Shown here: piece after piece, positions 25,758-35,637 of the stretch
Numbering within the stretch: position 1 is the stretch's first letter
Layout: each line of letters begins with the position of its first letter
Source: Rhodobacter xanthinilyticus
Lineage (GTDB): Bacteria > Pseudomonadota > Alphaproteobacteria > Rhodobacterales > Rhodobacteraceae
Direction: 5' to 3'
Assembly (NCBI RefSeq): GCF_001856665.1
Contig: NZ_CP017782.1
Coordinates: forward strand, 1-64,000
Length of the DNA: 64,000 nt
Notes under the pieces: generated by a model
Databases searched by the model: none
Told to the model about the DNA's origin: nothing
What the model saw: the letters and a program-made list of their open reading frames with translations, nothing else
Translations under genes and position numbers: made by a program

Positions 25758-26351
25758 ATGCGACCTAAAGCCAGATCAAGAAGAGATGTCCTGTTCCTGC
25801 AAAATGTAGGGCGCCACCTACGTACGATTCGGCGCGGCCGCGGGCTGACCCAAGCGGAATTTGCGGAGCTCTTGGACCTGTCCCGAGAAGGATATGCGAA
25901 CTATGAGCTCGGCAAGCGTGAAATGGGCATCACCGTGGCGCGCGATGTCCGGCATAAGATGCAAGTCGACTTACTCGCGCCCGACACTGAAGCAGATCAT
26001 AGCCGTTCAGCACCACTGCCTCATGAAGCTGAAGTGGAAAGGAGCCCAAAGTGGCTGACAGCCCTAATGGACTTGCGTGTCCGCCTCATCGCAGCACGCG
26101 AGGCCTTTGATCGTGAGCAGTTCACCGCCTTGCGGCGACGCCTGCACTCAATCCGTGACGTCGCCTTTGTAAGCTCGACGATAACGGTGTGGCTCCGCCT
26201 GGTGGCACCGGAGTTCGGCTGGCATAGAGTGGACGCAGTAGCCCAAATCGATTGGGCCCTTTTGCTAGGCTTCGCAATGGCAGCCCTACTTCTACCTTTT
26301 CAGGGTTGGTACATTGGCCGGTTCTTCTACTGGATGCACGCTACACCAAGA
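25758..26351 (+). pseudogene. XRE-type regulator with membrane segment, C-terminus cut by IS21
   Basis: An N-terminal XRE HTH (RHLRTIRRGRGLTQAEFAEL, LDLSREGYANYELGKREMG) is followed by a linker and one or two hydrophobic segments near the end (IDWALLLGFAMAALLLPFQG), suggesting a membrane-tied regulator. Native codons end at HATPR; IS21 starts at 26352. A start 30 bases upstream (25728) is also open. With the divergent Ner-like gene it looks like a prophage or plasmid control pair. The original C-terminus is not visible. Confidence 0.65.
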
Positions 26352-26516
26352 TGTCAACGGCGGAGTAAAATTGGGCCACGGGGCGGCGCAAAATTGGGCC
26401 ACTTTGGGTTTGCGCGAGACGCGGCTGATGGGCGGCGGCCAGTCAGCCGCGCTCTCCATATAGCTTGCGGGTGACTGGCCGCCTTGGACCGTCAGGTCCA
26501 AGTCTGATACTTTGGA

Positions 26517-27281
26517 TCAGGTGTTGTCGCCGGTCTTGCGCGCGCGACTTTGCGCGAGGCGATAGCTTTCGCCGTTCATCTCGAGGATGTTGACGTGGTG
26601 GGTCAACCGGTCGAGGAGCGCGCCGGTCAGCCGCTCGGTGCCGAAGGTCTCGGTCCATTCATCGAAGGGCAGATTGCTGGTGATCAGCGTGGCACCGCGC
26701 TCGTAGCGCTGGGAGATCATCTCAAAAAGCAGCTCGGCGCCGGTCTTTGACAGGGGCACGAACCCGAGCTCGTCGATGATCAGCAGCTTGACGGCAGCCA
26801 TCTGCTTCTGGACGCGCAGCAGCCGACGTTCGTCTCGCGCCTCCATCAGCTCGTTGACCAGCGCGGCGGCGGTGGTGAAGCTGACAGACATGCCCTTCTG
26901 GCAGGCCGCCAACCCGAGGCCCAAGGCAATGTGGGTCTTGCCGGTTCCGCTGGGGCCAAGGGCGATCACGTTCTCACGCCGTTCGATCCATTCGCAGCGC
27001 GCCAGTTCCAGCACCTGCATCTTGTTCAGCTTCGGGATCGCCTTGAAGTCGAAGCTGTCGAGGCTTTTGGTGGCCGGGAACTTCGCAGCCTTGATGCGGC
27101 GCTCGACCATCCGCCGCTCGCGGTCAATGAGTTCCAGTTCAACGAGGCGCGACAGGAATTGGACATGGTCCAACCCTTCGGCGGCGCATTGGCGCGCAAC
27201 CTTCTCGTGTTCCCGCAGGAAGGTGGGCAGCTTCAGCGTCTTCAGATGGTGGGCAAGCAGGATCTTCGGAGCCTCGCTCAT
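26517..27281 (-). CDS. istB: IstB ATPase, IS21 type 2, copy a
   Basis: 254 residues, DnaC-like AAA+ ATPase with Walker A GPSGTGKTH and Walker B LLIIDELGF. It assists IstA in target choice. It overlaps istA by four bases. Confidence 0.92.
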   Translation of the reverse strand: MSEAPKILLAHHLKTLKLPTFLREHEKVARQCAAEGLDHVQFLSRLVELELIDRERRMVERRIKAAKFPATKSLDSFDFKAIPKLNKMQVLELARCEWIERRENVIALGPSGTGKTHIALGLGLAACQKGMSVSFTTAAALVNELMEARDERRLLRVQKQMAAVKLLIIDELGFVPLSKTGAELLFEMISQRYERGATLITSNLPFDEWTETFGTERLTGALLDRLTHHVNILEMNGESYRLAQSRARKTGDNT

Positions 27282-28765
27282 TCCGCCGCCTCCGACATCA
27301 AGGCCATGTAGCTGGCCGCACGCGTCGTCTCGACGTTCGCCCGCGGCAGGTAGGGGTAGACATCGAGATCAAGCCTTGGGGGGCGCTTCTCGACCTGGCA
27401 AAGCACGAGGTGCTTCACGGCGTCAAAGCCGACCGCGCCCAGCTTCAGGGCCTTCTTCACGGCGGCATGCAGGTCATCCATGCCAAAGGTCTCAAGCAGC
27501 CGCAGCACCTGCACATACTCGCGGCGCCCCATCTTGAGCATGCGCGCCTCCATCAGGCGGCGCAAAGTCTGGAACTCTTCGGGCAGGTCCCATTCCGCCA
27601 GAGGCGCAGCCTGGTCCAAGGCATTGATCTTGCGCTCGATCAGCGGGAGGTAGTGAACCGGGTCGAAGATCATGTCCTCGCGATCGTAACAGCGCGGGTG
27701 TCGGGCGATCACCTCCCCGCGACAGCCGATCACGACCTCATCGACATAGCCGCGGATCCAGACATCCTGATGGCCATAGGCGACCGGGACCGAGTAATCG
27801 TTGGTGTCATAGCGCACGAGCGACTGCGAGCTGACCCTGCCGCTCGCTTGGTCGCAGGCGTCGAACGGGGCAGTAGGCAATGGGCGCATCGCCGCCAGAT
27901 CGCGCTGCAGCCTCTCGCCGATCGTCTCCTTGTGACCCCGAAGAATGCGCGTGAGGCGTGCGCAGCACTGCCCTTCAAGGTCGGCGTTGAAGGCGTCCCA
28001 ACTGGCAAAGTGGGGGATCGGCACCATGTGGTTGCGGCGGGCGTAGCCGACCATCCCCTCGACAGCGCCCTTGTCGTTCCCCTTCCCGGGCCGACCATAG
28101 CGATCCCGAAACAGGTAATGCGACTGCAAGCCGCTGAACAGCGTGGCGCGGATGCGCGTGCCATCTGGCTGGATCTTCGAGACCAGGCAGCGGTCGTTAT
28201 CGTAGAGCACCGACTGCGGCACCCCGCCGAAGAAGGCAAAGGCGCGGACATGCCCGTCTATCCAGGCCTCCGCCGTCGCCGCCGGATAGGCCCGGACGAA
28301 ATAGGCATCGCTGTGCGGCAGGTCGATGACAAAGAAATGCGCCTTCTGCTCGACACCGGCGATGACGACGACCGCTTCGCCAAAATCGGCCTGAGCATGG
28401 CCCGGCGGATGGGCCAGTGGCACGAACATCTCCCGTGTCCGCCGCTCACGCTCACGCACGTAATCCTTGACGATCGTATAGCCGCCGGTGAAGCCATGCT
28501 CGGCCTGAAGCCGTTCCCATATCCGCTTGGCCGTATGACGCTGCTTGCGATGCACCGCCTTGTCGGCTTCAAGCCAGGCGTCAATGAACTCGGTGAACCC
28601 GTCCAGCTTCGGCCGCCTGATCGGCTTGTCCCGCCGGTAGCCAGGCGGCACCGAGAAGGCCAACATCTTCTCAACCGTCCCGCGCGAAATGTTGAAATGC
28701 TTCGCCGCCGCCCGCGCGCTCATGCCCTCGGCACACGCCAAGCGAACCTTCTTGTAAAGTTCCAC
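27278..28765 (-). CDS. istA: IS21 transposase IstA, type 2, copy a
   Basis: 495 residues with N-terminal HTH (SARAAAKHFNISRGTVEKML) and DDE integrase core (HAQADFGEAVVV; VLYDNDRCLV; KGAVEGMVGYAR). Intact. Confidence 0.92.
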   Translation of the reverse strand: MELYKKVRLACAEGMSARAAAKHFNISRGTVEKMLAFSVPPGYRRDKPIRRPKLDGFTEFIDAWLEADKAVHRKQRHTAKRIWERLQAEHGFTGGYTIVKDYVRERERRTREMFVPLAHPPGHAQADFGEAVVVIAGVEQKAHFFVIDLPHSDAYFVRAYPAATAEAWIDGHVRAFAFFGGVPQSVLYDNDRCLVSKIQPDGTRIRATLFSGLQSHYLFRDRYGRPGKGNDKGAVEGMVGYARRNHMVPIPHFASWDAFNADLEGQCCARLTRILRGHKETIGERLQRDLAAMRPLPTAPFDACDQASGRVSSQSLVRYDTNDYSVPVAYGHQDVWIRGYVDEVVIGCRGEVIARHPRCYDREDMIFDPVHYLPLIERKINALDQAAPLAEWDLPEEFQTLRRLMEARMLKMGRREYVQVLRLLETFGMDDLHAAVKKALKLGAVGFDAVKHLVLCQVEKRPPRLDLDVYPYLPRANVETTRAASYMALMSEAAE

Positions 28766-28885
28766 GGTATAAATCTCCCCACCCTCCCTGCTGCCGCAAG
28801 AAGGGAAAAGTGGCAGGATTTTACTCCGCCCGCAGCGAGACGATCCCGCCGCTACCGTGGCCTAATTTTGCACCGCCGTTTCCAC

Positions 28886-30013
28886 ACGCTTCTCGCCACC
28901 TTCGCCGATGACAGGCTCGATGACGGCCGGGCCAGGCTGGTGCGACATGGACATCTGCCGGAGCGCGAGATCGTGACCGGGATCGGTCCGGTCGCCGTGA
29001 AGGTGCCGCGTGTCCGTGACCGCAAGCCTGGCGAAGACAAGGTCACCTTCACGCCCAGCATCCTGCCACGCTATTTGCGCAAGGCGAAGTCGGTCGAGGA
29101 GCTGTTGCCGTGGCTCTACCTCAAAGGAGTTTCCACCTGCGACTTCGGCGAGGCTTTGGCCGCCCTGCTGGGGCCGGAGGCCAAGGGTCTGTCGGCCAAG
29201 ACCGTCACCCGCCTGAAGGCCGACTGGTGGTCCGAGTATGAGGCTTGGGAAAAGCGTGACCTCGGACCCCGCCGTTTTCTCTACATCTGGGCCGACGGTG
29301 TTTACTTCAAGCCACGAATGGCCGAGGAAAAACAATGCGTTCTGGTCATCATCGGGGCGGATGAATACGGCCGCAAGGAGCTGCTGGCCATGACCGACGG
29401 CTTCCGCGAGAGCTCCCAGAGCTGGCGCGAAGTGCTGCTTGATCTCAAGCGCCGCGGCCTGAAACAGGACCCGAAGCTCGCGATCGGCGACGGTGCACTC
29501 GGGTTTTGGACGGCCCTGCGCGAGGTCTTCGCCACGACCCAGGAGCAGCGTTGTTGGCTGCACAAGACAATGAACGTGCTGAACGCGTTGCCGAAATCCG
29601 TGCAGGCCAGGGCCAAGGGACACCTGCACGACATCTGGCAGGCCGAAACCCGGGCCGCCGCGACGGTCGCCTTCGACTTCTTCGTCGAAACTTACGGCGT
29701 GAAATGGGACAAGGCGGTGGCCAAGCTGGTGAAGGACCGGAACGCGCTGCTGACCCTTTACGACTATCCGGCCGAGCACTGGAAACATATCCGGACGTCA
29801 AATCCGATCGAGAGCGTGTTCGCGACGGTCCGGCACCGGACGAAGCGCACCAAGGGCTGCCTCAGCCGCAAGACCGGGCTCGCCATGTCCTTCCGGCTGA
29901 TGATGTCCGCGCAGAAGAAATGGCGGAAGCTCGACGGCCAGAACCGCCTGCCGGAGGTCATCAGCGGGGTTGAGTTCCGCGACGGCCTCCGCCACATTCA
30001 AGCCGCCGCCTGA
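28886..30013 (+). pseudogene. IS256-family (mutator) transposase, N-terminus missing
   Basis: The frame is open from the IS21 end and reads TLLATFADDRLDDGRARLVR, then the mutator-type core: YIWADGVYFKPR (first Asp), AIGDGALGFW (second Asp), IRTSNPIESVFATVRHRT (Glu). About 50-60 N-terminal residues and the left end are lost at the IS21 junction. The right end lies near 30047. It cannot be active as it stands. Confidence 0.85.
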
Positions 30014-30029
30014 TCAAGCGTCACCAACT

Positions 30030-30210
30030 TTCGCGCATAGCTCCCACAGGCTTCCATCGCCACAACGCAAGGTGCCAATTGCCCGAAGAAAGCCAGCACC
30101 TGATCTCGCCGCAGCTTCTTGCGCAGCACCCCAAGCCCCGAAGCGTCAGCGCCGTGCGCCTGGAAAACATTCTTCGCCAGGTCGAGTCCAACCGTGATAA
30201 TCTCCGACAT
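30030..30210 (-). pseudogene. IS110-family transposase, N-terminal fragment
   Basis: From the ATG at 30210: SEIITVGLDLAKNVFQAHGA is the start of an IS110-type DEDD transposase, with Asp in GLDLAKN. After VAMEACGSYA the frame enters the IS256 end. Only about 55 residues remain. Confidence 0.75.
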
Positions 30211-30357
30211 GACCGCTCCCCTTTGTGGATCGTTGCAAACCCACCTTGGCACACAGTTGCCGTCGGGGGGGCGGTCACATCATCAATGCCCAACTGCAGT
30301 AAGAGTTCGGGGAGACTGCCACGCAGGTCGAATGCCGAAGCGCGATCGGGCCTGATT

Positions 30358-30855
30358 TCAACGAGGTCGGCGGCGCCAAAGTGCGTGCTTCACGGCCGCG
30401 ACTAGGCGGTCCGGGGTGGCGGGACTGCGCAAAGTAGCGTCGCAGATTGCACGGCGGTGGTCGCCAAAGTCGTCCCGGTTGACGCGGGTAGACACGAGCA
30501 CGATAGCTGTCGAAGGATTGTTCAATCGGAAGAACAATAACGTATCCACCCCGGTGTCCAAATCCTCAAATGCATCAAGGTTCACTATGATGGCGTCGAA
30601 GGCGCTGCAACCTTGGGGATCTGCCGGCAGTTTCCAGACTTCGCTACTCCATGAAACGAATGCTCGCTCATGCTTGAGGTAGCGGCATAGATCGAGGCGC
30701 TCTTCTGGCTCGAATCCCAACAAGAGCAGGTGTGTCCCGCGAAGGTCTTCGCTTTCTTGCTGAGGATAGGCCGACGCGGCCGGAGTGCCGTTCCAAACCA
30801 AATGCAGCCGGCGAGCATAGACCTTCACTGGACCATCAACGGCAGAAAACCACAT
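30358..30855 (-). CDS. receiver-like domain protein, unknown function
   Basis: About 165 residues from the ATG at 30855 (30897 also open). The stretch GTHLLLLGFEPEERLDLCRY ... FDAIIVNLDAFEDLDTGV ... STAIVLVSTRVNRDDF resembles a response-regulator receiver fold, with Asp in NLDAF at the usual place, but the acidic pocket (paired Asp/Glu after the first strand) is not obvious. No output domain. Last gene of a four-gene overlapping operon that reads from 31867. Confidence 0.5.
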   Translation of the reverse strand: MWFSAVDGPVKVYARRLHLVWNGTPAASAYPQQESEDLRGTHLLLLGFEPEERLDLCRYLKHERAFVSWSSEVWKLPADPQGCSAFDAIIVNLDAFEDLDTGVDTLLFFRLNNPSTAIVLVSTRVNRDDFGDHRRAICDATLRSPATPDRLVAAVKHALWRRRPR

Positions 30856-31243
30856 TGTCACCTTCCAAGTTGAAAAAGTTTCCGAGACCACTCTCAAACA
30901 GTCTCTCCGACGTCTCGCCGTCGTCGTGCCAATCTGCCTGATCGGGAAAGGTCATAGCTGTGCAGGAGATGCAAAACAGTCGGGCATCAGGCCAATGCCC
31001 AATCAGCTCCCTCAAGCGGTCTCGTATTTCGCAGTCGGCAAGGTCAGTCAATGCGACAGCAATGACGGGAATGACCTCTGAGCATATCCCATGTCCTCCG
31101 GACAAAACGTCGAAGCCAAGAGACTGCAGCGCCGAGCGCATCGGGTTCGGGCCTGCGTTCCGTTGCACGAGTATGACCGGAGAGTCTGCCTCAACTTCGT
31201 ACGGAACGATATTCTGATATTCCCGAGAGTACCTCTGCCACAT
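30836..31243 (-). CDS. receiver-like protein of unknown function
   Basis: 135 residues. SPVILVQRNAGPNPMRSALQ, then VIPVIAVALTDLADCEIRDR and LIGHWPDARLFCISCTAM again suggest an alternating beta/alpha receiver-like fold, with a degenerate acidic site. Overlaps the downstream gene. Not recognised beyond this. Confidence 0.45.
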   Translation of the reverse strand: MWQRYSREYQNIVPYEVEADSPVILVQRNAGPNPMRSALQSLGFDVLSGGHGICSEVIPVIAVALTDLADCEIRDRLRELIGHWPDARLFCISCTAMTFPDQADWHDDGETSERLFESGLGNFFNLEGDNVVFCR

Positions 31244-31247
31244 CTGA

Positions 31248-31520
31248 TCAGGCCCAAAAATTCAGAGCGAGCAACGCGAGGCATGTCCAGAAACAAAAAG
31301 CCAGCACGGCAATCGGTAGGAGCCACCATCCCGGAGGGTAAATGCGCTCGGGACGAGAGCCGTCGACTTGCTCTGCGGCACCAAAAAGCTCTGAGCTGTT
31401 TTCAAATTTAGCTCCGCGCTGATCCTCAAATTTGCGCCGGCGCGCCAGAAACGCATTTGTGGCGCCAAAGCCAAGGCGGCGGGCGACCGCCTTGCTGTCG
31501 AGAAAAAAGGGTGCTCTCAT
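31248..31520 (-). CDS. small protein with C-terminal membrane anchor
   Basis: About 90 residues from the ATG at 31520, which overlaps the upstream stop as ATGA. A basic, soluble N-terminus (SKAVARRLGFGATNAFLARR) and a single C-terminal hydrophobic segment (WWLLPIAVLAFCFWTCLALL). No family recognised. It ends four bases before the next start. Confidence 0.5.
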   Translation of the reverse strand: MRAPFFLDSKAVARRLGFGATNAFLARRRKFEDQRGAKFENSSELFGAAEQVDGSRPERIYPPGWWLLPIAVLAFCFWTCLALLALNFWA

Positions 31521-31867
31521 GCTACCAGTTCCTTTCCCATGCAAGTCTCTCGTCGCGGGGCGAGGTCGGGGCACGCCAGCGCGGTTTCCAGTTTCAGGGC
31601 GACGGGTCGGGAGGCCCTGACGGCATACCTGTCGCGAGCGATGGTGCGCACGGTGGCGATCAGCTGCGCGGTCGCGCGGAAATGACCCGCCAGCGCCTGC
31701 GTCGTGATCGCGATGTCATTGCCCATTTCGATTGTTCTGTATGATCTGCGCAGATATTCTTCAGCTCCGAGCCAATAATCAGACCTGCCAGAAGCGCCAG
31801 CGCGGCAATTCAGAGGGTCATCATCGTGGCTTTGCTGGCCCCCGTTCGAGGCCCCCTTAAGTTTCAT
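31517..31867 (-). CDS. hypothetical protein heading an unknown operon
   Basis: 116 residues; contains EEYLRRSYRTIEMGNDIAIT and TTQALAGHFRATAQLIATV, both likely helical. No leader or known domain. First gene of the 31867-30358 block, which sits between IS remnants in the broken polysaccharide region. Confidence 0.45.
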   Translation of the reverse strand: MKLKGASNGGQQSHDDDPLNCRAGASGRSDYWLGAEEYLRRSYRTIEMGNDIAITTQALAGHFRATAQLIATVRTIARDRYAVRASRPVALKLETALACPDLAPRRETCMGKELVA

Positions 31868-32164
31868 TTGCTCTAGACACTGGTAAGGGGTCGAGACGAG
31901 AGGCGCGATCTATCTTTCGAGCCTCGGAAAAGTAAGGCGGCTGGTAATTAATCAAGCGATATGAACTAATAACGAATGATAGTTTTATGGCCCGCAGCCG
32001 GTTCCTCTCAGCCGCCTATCCGGCGGAGAACCCTACCAACAAAGTCTACTTGAACTTTTTAGGTCTCTCACGCGATGCTCTCATTGAGGCCCCAGCCACC
32101 CCCAACGTGATCAGCGGCTCCTTGGCAAGGATAGCCAACTGATCGGTCGGCTTGATATTTTAGC
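31868..32164. other. intergenic region before IS66
   Basis: About 300 bases with an AT-rich part (31945-31990) that may hold the promoter of the minus-strand operon. No gene or strong structure was seen. Confidence 0.4.
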
Positions 32165-32398
32165 GTAAGCGGCAAGGCGACCCCGTGGGTTAGCGGCGCG
32201 GCCGGTCTGGGATAGGCTGTTGGCGTTGGTCTGACGCCGAGGTTCCATGTCTACGACTAGTTCTGCGCCTATGCCTGCGACTGGTAGCTTGCAGTTGGTC
32301 GAGGCTGTGATTGAGCGTTTTGACGGAGGGTAATCCTCCCCATGGTTAAGGGGATGCGGACGTAGAATTTTCTCGGCAAGATGGACGAGGAGATTCCG

Positions 32399-32692
32399 AT
32401 GAAGAAGAGCCGTTTCACCGAAGCCCAAATCATGGGGGTGCTGCGCCAGGCGGAGGGCGGTATGCCCGTGCCGGAGCTGTGCCGCGAGCACGGGATCAGC
32501 AGCGCGACGTTCTACATTGAGCCGTCAAGGCGCCACTGGTTCGAGCCTGACGGCGAAAGCGGGCCAAGTATGGCGGGATGGATGCGTCGATGATGAGCCA
32601 GATGAAGGCCCTCGAGGAGGAGAACCGGCGGTTGAAGCGGATGTTCGCCGATCTCAGCATGCAGGCCGACCTGCTCCGGGAGGCACTTGGAA
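32399..32692 (+). pseudogene. IS3 OrfA, disrupted
   Basis: MKKSRFTEAQIMGVLRQAEG and an HTH (VPELCREHGISSATFY) are followed by about 40 extra bases that break the frame; the second half (MDASMMSQMKALEEENRRLK, coiled coil) is in another frame. Coding ends at the IS110 junction. Confidence 0.75.
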
Positions 32693-32694
32693 AA

Positions 32695-34050
32695 ATGTAT
32701 GGTCCGCCCCGCTATTGCAAGGTTTTCGCTCGTGACCGTCCGGCTTGCGTAAATGTATCCGGCCTCTGATCAGTCAGCCGCTTTTGGCGACAAGGCCTTG
32801 ATGAGATCCGCCCCTCGGGTTCCAGATTAGTGGCGCGGGATACAGTCCCGTTTTTTTGCGCGTGGCTTACCCGTGGTCGATCAACCGTTTGGTCATCACG
32901 TCCCCTGCAATCGGTTCTGCGGCGGAGAGGTCAGCGCGCGGCTGCGCCTCTCGACTGCAGATAGACGGTGCCGGGCCTGGTCAGGATAGCCCAGACGATC
33001 CGGGTCAGCTTGTTTGCCAGGGCGACGACGGCCTTGTTGCGGTGCGTTCGCGCTTCCAGAGCCGAGAGCCAGCCACCGAGAGCGTGGTTTGCGCGGTTGA
33101 GATGCAAAAAGCACGATCTCGCGCCGTGAATGATCAGCCGCCGCACATAACAATTGCCGCGTTTGCTAATGCCCAGAAGGGTCTGTTTGCCCCCGGTCGA
33201 ATGCTCTGCTGGCACCAACCCCAGCCAGGCCGCCAGATCACGCGCCTTGCGGAATTGTCGGCCGTCTCCTGCGGCTGCGATGATCGCGGTCGCACCCAAT
33301 GGCCCGATGCCCGGAATGGTGACAAGACGGCTGACCGCCTCGTGTTCGCGGGCATAGGCCTCGACACTGGCGTTCACGGCTTTGATGCGCCCTTCGGTAT
33401 AGGCAAGGTCATCGAGCAACTCTTCAAGCAGCACCCGCATGGCAGGTGTCAGATCGTTCCCCGCATTGGCCAGATGCCTACGGATATCGGCATGGAAGCC
33501 GCCCGCGCCAACACGCATCGCCAGTCCGTATTCAAGGCAGAAAGCGCGCGCCTGGTTCATCAGCGCCGTTCTCTGTCCCACAAGCCGGTCGCGGATGCGG
33601 TGGAGCGCCTGAAGATCGACCTGCTCGGGCGTCCGCACTTCCACAAATCGCATGGTCGGCCGCGTCACAGCTTCGGCGATCGCCGCCGCATCTACGGTGT
33701 CGGTCTTGTTGGACTTGACATAGGGCTTCACGAAGCGCGCCGGAATGATCCGGGCATCATGACCCATCGCGACAAGCCGCCGCGCCAGCCATTGCGATCC
33801 GGGGCAGGCCTCCATGCCGATCAGCACCTTCGGCTCCGCTTCGAAGAACGCCATCAGCGTATCACGTGAGAACTTGGCGCGTTGGATCGGTGCGCCGGAG
33901 GCATCCAGCGCAACGACATGGAACACCTTCTTGCCGATATCAATGCCAAAGGCGGCAGTCTCAGGGACAGGTTTGGTTCGCATCCTTTCTCTCCTCATGG
34001 TCAGGTGACACCCCGATGCTACGCCGGGGCGCGGGGCGGGCCATCCCATT
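32695..34050 (-). mobile_element. IS110-family element (IS1111-like)
   Basis: Inserted between OrfA and OrfB of the IS3 element. Subterminal inverted repeats ATGGTCCGCCCCGC (32699-32712) and, reversed, ATGGCCCGCCCCGC (34031-34044) suggest the IS1111 group. No target duplication, as expected. Confidence 0.75.
32931..33983 (-). CDS. IS110-family transposase (DEDD)
   Basis: 350 residues from the ATG at 33983. N-terminal DEDD nuclease (AFGIDIGKKVFHVVALD; LIGMEACPGSQWLA; KSNKTDTVDAAAIAEA) and C-terminal transposase domain (LVTIPGIGPLGATAIIAAAG; LGLVPAEHSTGGK). Intact. Confidence 0.92.
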   Translation of the reverse strand: MRTKPVPETAAFGIDIGKKVFHVVALDASGAPIQRAKFSRDTLMAFFEAEPKVLIGMEACPGSQWLARRLVAMGHDARIIPARFVKPYVKSNKTDTVDAAAIAEAVTRPTMRFVEVRTPEQVDLQALHRIRDRLVGQRTALMNQARAFCLEYGLAMRVGAGGFHADIRRHLANAGNDLTPAMRVLLEELLDDLAYTEGRIKAVNASVEAYAREHEAVSRLVTIPGIGPLGATAIIAAAGDGRQFRKARDLAAWLGLVPAEHSTGGKQTLLGISKRGNCYVRRLIIHGARSCFLHLNRANHALGGWLSALEARTHRNKAVVALANKLTRIVWAILTRPGTVYLQSRGAAAR

Positions 34051-34051
34051 A

Positions 34052-34879
34052 GTGACGCGGCCAGCTCAGCGCCACGAGCTGGCCGAGAAGGCGGTGGCGA
34101 CGAAGGGGGTCAGCATTGCGCTGGCCTGACGGGCCTTCGGGGTCAGCGAGACCTGTTATCGCTACAGCCCGAAGCTGAAGGACGAGAACGAAGAGATCGC
34201 CGACCTTCTGGTCGGGTTGACCGATGCCCGCAAAACCTGGGGCTTTGGCCTGTGTTTCTTGCATCTGCGCAACGTGAAGGGTCATCCCTGGAACCACAAA
34301 CGCGTCTACCGCATCTATTGCGCGCTGGAGCTGAACCTGCGGATCAAGCCCCGCAAGCGCCTCAAGCGGGAGAAGCCCGAGGCTCTGGCCGTGCCGGACG
34401 CGCCGAACATGACCTGGTCGATGGACTTCATGGCTGATCGCCTCGGAGACGGCCGCCAGTTCCGGCTGTTGAACGTGCTCGACGATTTCAATCGCGAGGG
34501 GCTGGGCATTGAGGTCGACTTTTCATTGCCCGCCGAGCGGGTCATCCGGAGCCTCGACAGGATCATCGAATGGCGCGGCAAGCCCGGCACCATCAGAGTC
34601 GACAACGGCCCCGAATACATCAGTGGCAAGCTGCTGATCTGGGCCGAGAAACGGGGCATCGCCCTGACCTATATCCAGCCCGGCAAGCCCCAGCAGAACG
34701 CCTATGTCGAACGCTATAACAGAACGGTCCGGCACGAATGGCTGGACCTCTACATCTTTGAAACCATCGAGGAGGTGCAGAAGATCGCCACCGAATGGCT
34801 ATGGACCTACAACAACGAACGCCCCAACATGGGCATCGGCGGGATAACCCCCGCCATGAAGCTGAAAATGGCCGCGTGA
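34052..34879 (+). pseudogene. IS3 OrfB transposase with in-frame stop
   Basis: The frame from 34052 has a TGA at 34127-34129 where a Cys codon is expected, then continues with [16 protein letters not shown] and an intact DDE core ([48 protein letters not shown]). Probably inactive. Confidence 0.8.
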
Positions 34880-35208
34880 GTTCTACGGTCAAGCCCCGTT
34901 AAAACGGGGAGGATTACCGGAGCACCGGCCGGGGAGCGCCGCCGTTGGTCGGATGAGTTCAAGGCGCAAGCGGTCGTGGCAGCGCTCGGGCCTGGCGTGA
35001 ACGTTTCCGCACTGGCGCGGCGCCTGGGGATTTCGCCGCCGCAGCTGTTCGGCTGGCGGAAGGCCTTTCTGAAGAAGCAAAACGCAGACGCCCCGGTGGG
35101 CACGTCCGCTCCCATGTTGGAGATCGTGGTTGGCGAGGTGATGATCCGCGTCGGCCCGGACGTCAGCGAGGCTGCGCTGCGCCGGATCCTGCGTGCGGTG
35201 CGCTCGGC

Positions 35209-35553
35209 ATGATGCCGTCGGGCGTGAAGGTCTATCTGGCCAGCCAGCCTGTGGACTTCCGGAAAGGCCCGGACAGCCTGCTGTCGCTGGCGCGCGATGG
35301 AGGTCACGACCCTTTCAGCGGCGCGCTTTATGTGTTCCGTGCGAAGCGGGCGGACCGGGCGAAGATCGTCTGGTGGGATGGCAGCGGGGTGTGCCTGTTT
35401 GCGAAGCGGCTGGAGAAATCCTCGTTCAGCTGGCCGCGGATCGGGCCTGTCCGGGTGCAGCTCAACCACACCCAGATGATGGCGCTGCTCGACGGGCTGG
35501 ACTGGAAACGGGTGCGGCCCGTGGCGGTGAAAGCCCCTGTATTTGCTGACTAA
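35209..35553 (+). CDS. tnpB: IS66 TnpB (OrfB)
   Basis: 114 residues matching the IS66 Orf2 family: KVYLASQPVDFRKGPDSLLS and YVFRAKRADRAKIVWWDGSG. Overlaps tnpA by four bases. Accessory protein of unknown mechanism. Confidence 0.88.
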   Translation: MMPSGVKVYLASQPVDFRKGPDSLLSLARDGGHDPFSGALYVFRAKRADRAKIVWWDGSGVCLFAKRLEKSSFSWPRIGPVRVQLNHTQMMALLDGLDWKRVRPVAVKAPVFAD

Positions 35554-35637
35554 TCGGCAGCGGCAACGTGAATCACCCCGGCGCGGATTGTCGATCAACC
35601 GAGGCATGCCCCAGCGAGATGTGCTATCCACTGCGGT

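Larger units (their letters stand above)
26352..28884 (-). mobile_element. IS21-family element (type 2), copy a (2533 bp)
   Basis: Ends TGTCAACGGCGG and, reversed, TGGAAACGGCGG, followed by related AAAATT-GGCCAC subterminal repeats. Same length as copy b. No target duplication: the left flank is an XRE gene and the right flank a truncated IS256 gene, so adjacent DNA was deleted. Confidence 0.9.
32329..34918 (+). mobile_element. IS3-family element inside IS66 tnpA, itself split by IS110
   Basis: Ends GGTAATCCTCCCC (left) and its reverse complement at 34906-34918. A 4-bp duplication GGAG flanks it (32325-32328 and 34919-34922). OrfA and OrfB are separated by the IS110-type element. Confidence 0.85.
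32248..35212 (+). pseudogene. tnpA: IS66 TnpA (OrfA), split by an IS3 element
   Basis: Begins MSTTSSAPMPATGSLQLVEA at 32248 and breaks after ERFDGA at the IS3 insertion; resumes at 34923 with PAGERRRWSDEFKAQAVVAA and an HTH (SALARRLGISPPQLFGWRKA). Removing the IS3 element and one GGAG repeat restores a continuous frame. Confidence 0.85.

Noticed and set aside
23548-28765. Both IS21 elements being one type
   Set aside because: IstA proteins differ in length and sequence; ends and partner genes also differ.
27410-28885. Plus-strand open frame through IS21 joined to IS256
   Set aside because: Antisense of istA; only the part after the IS21 end is real transposase.
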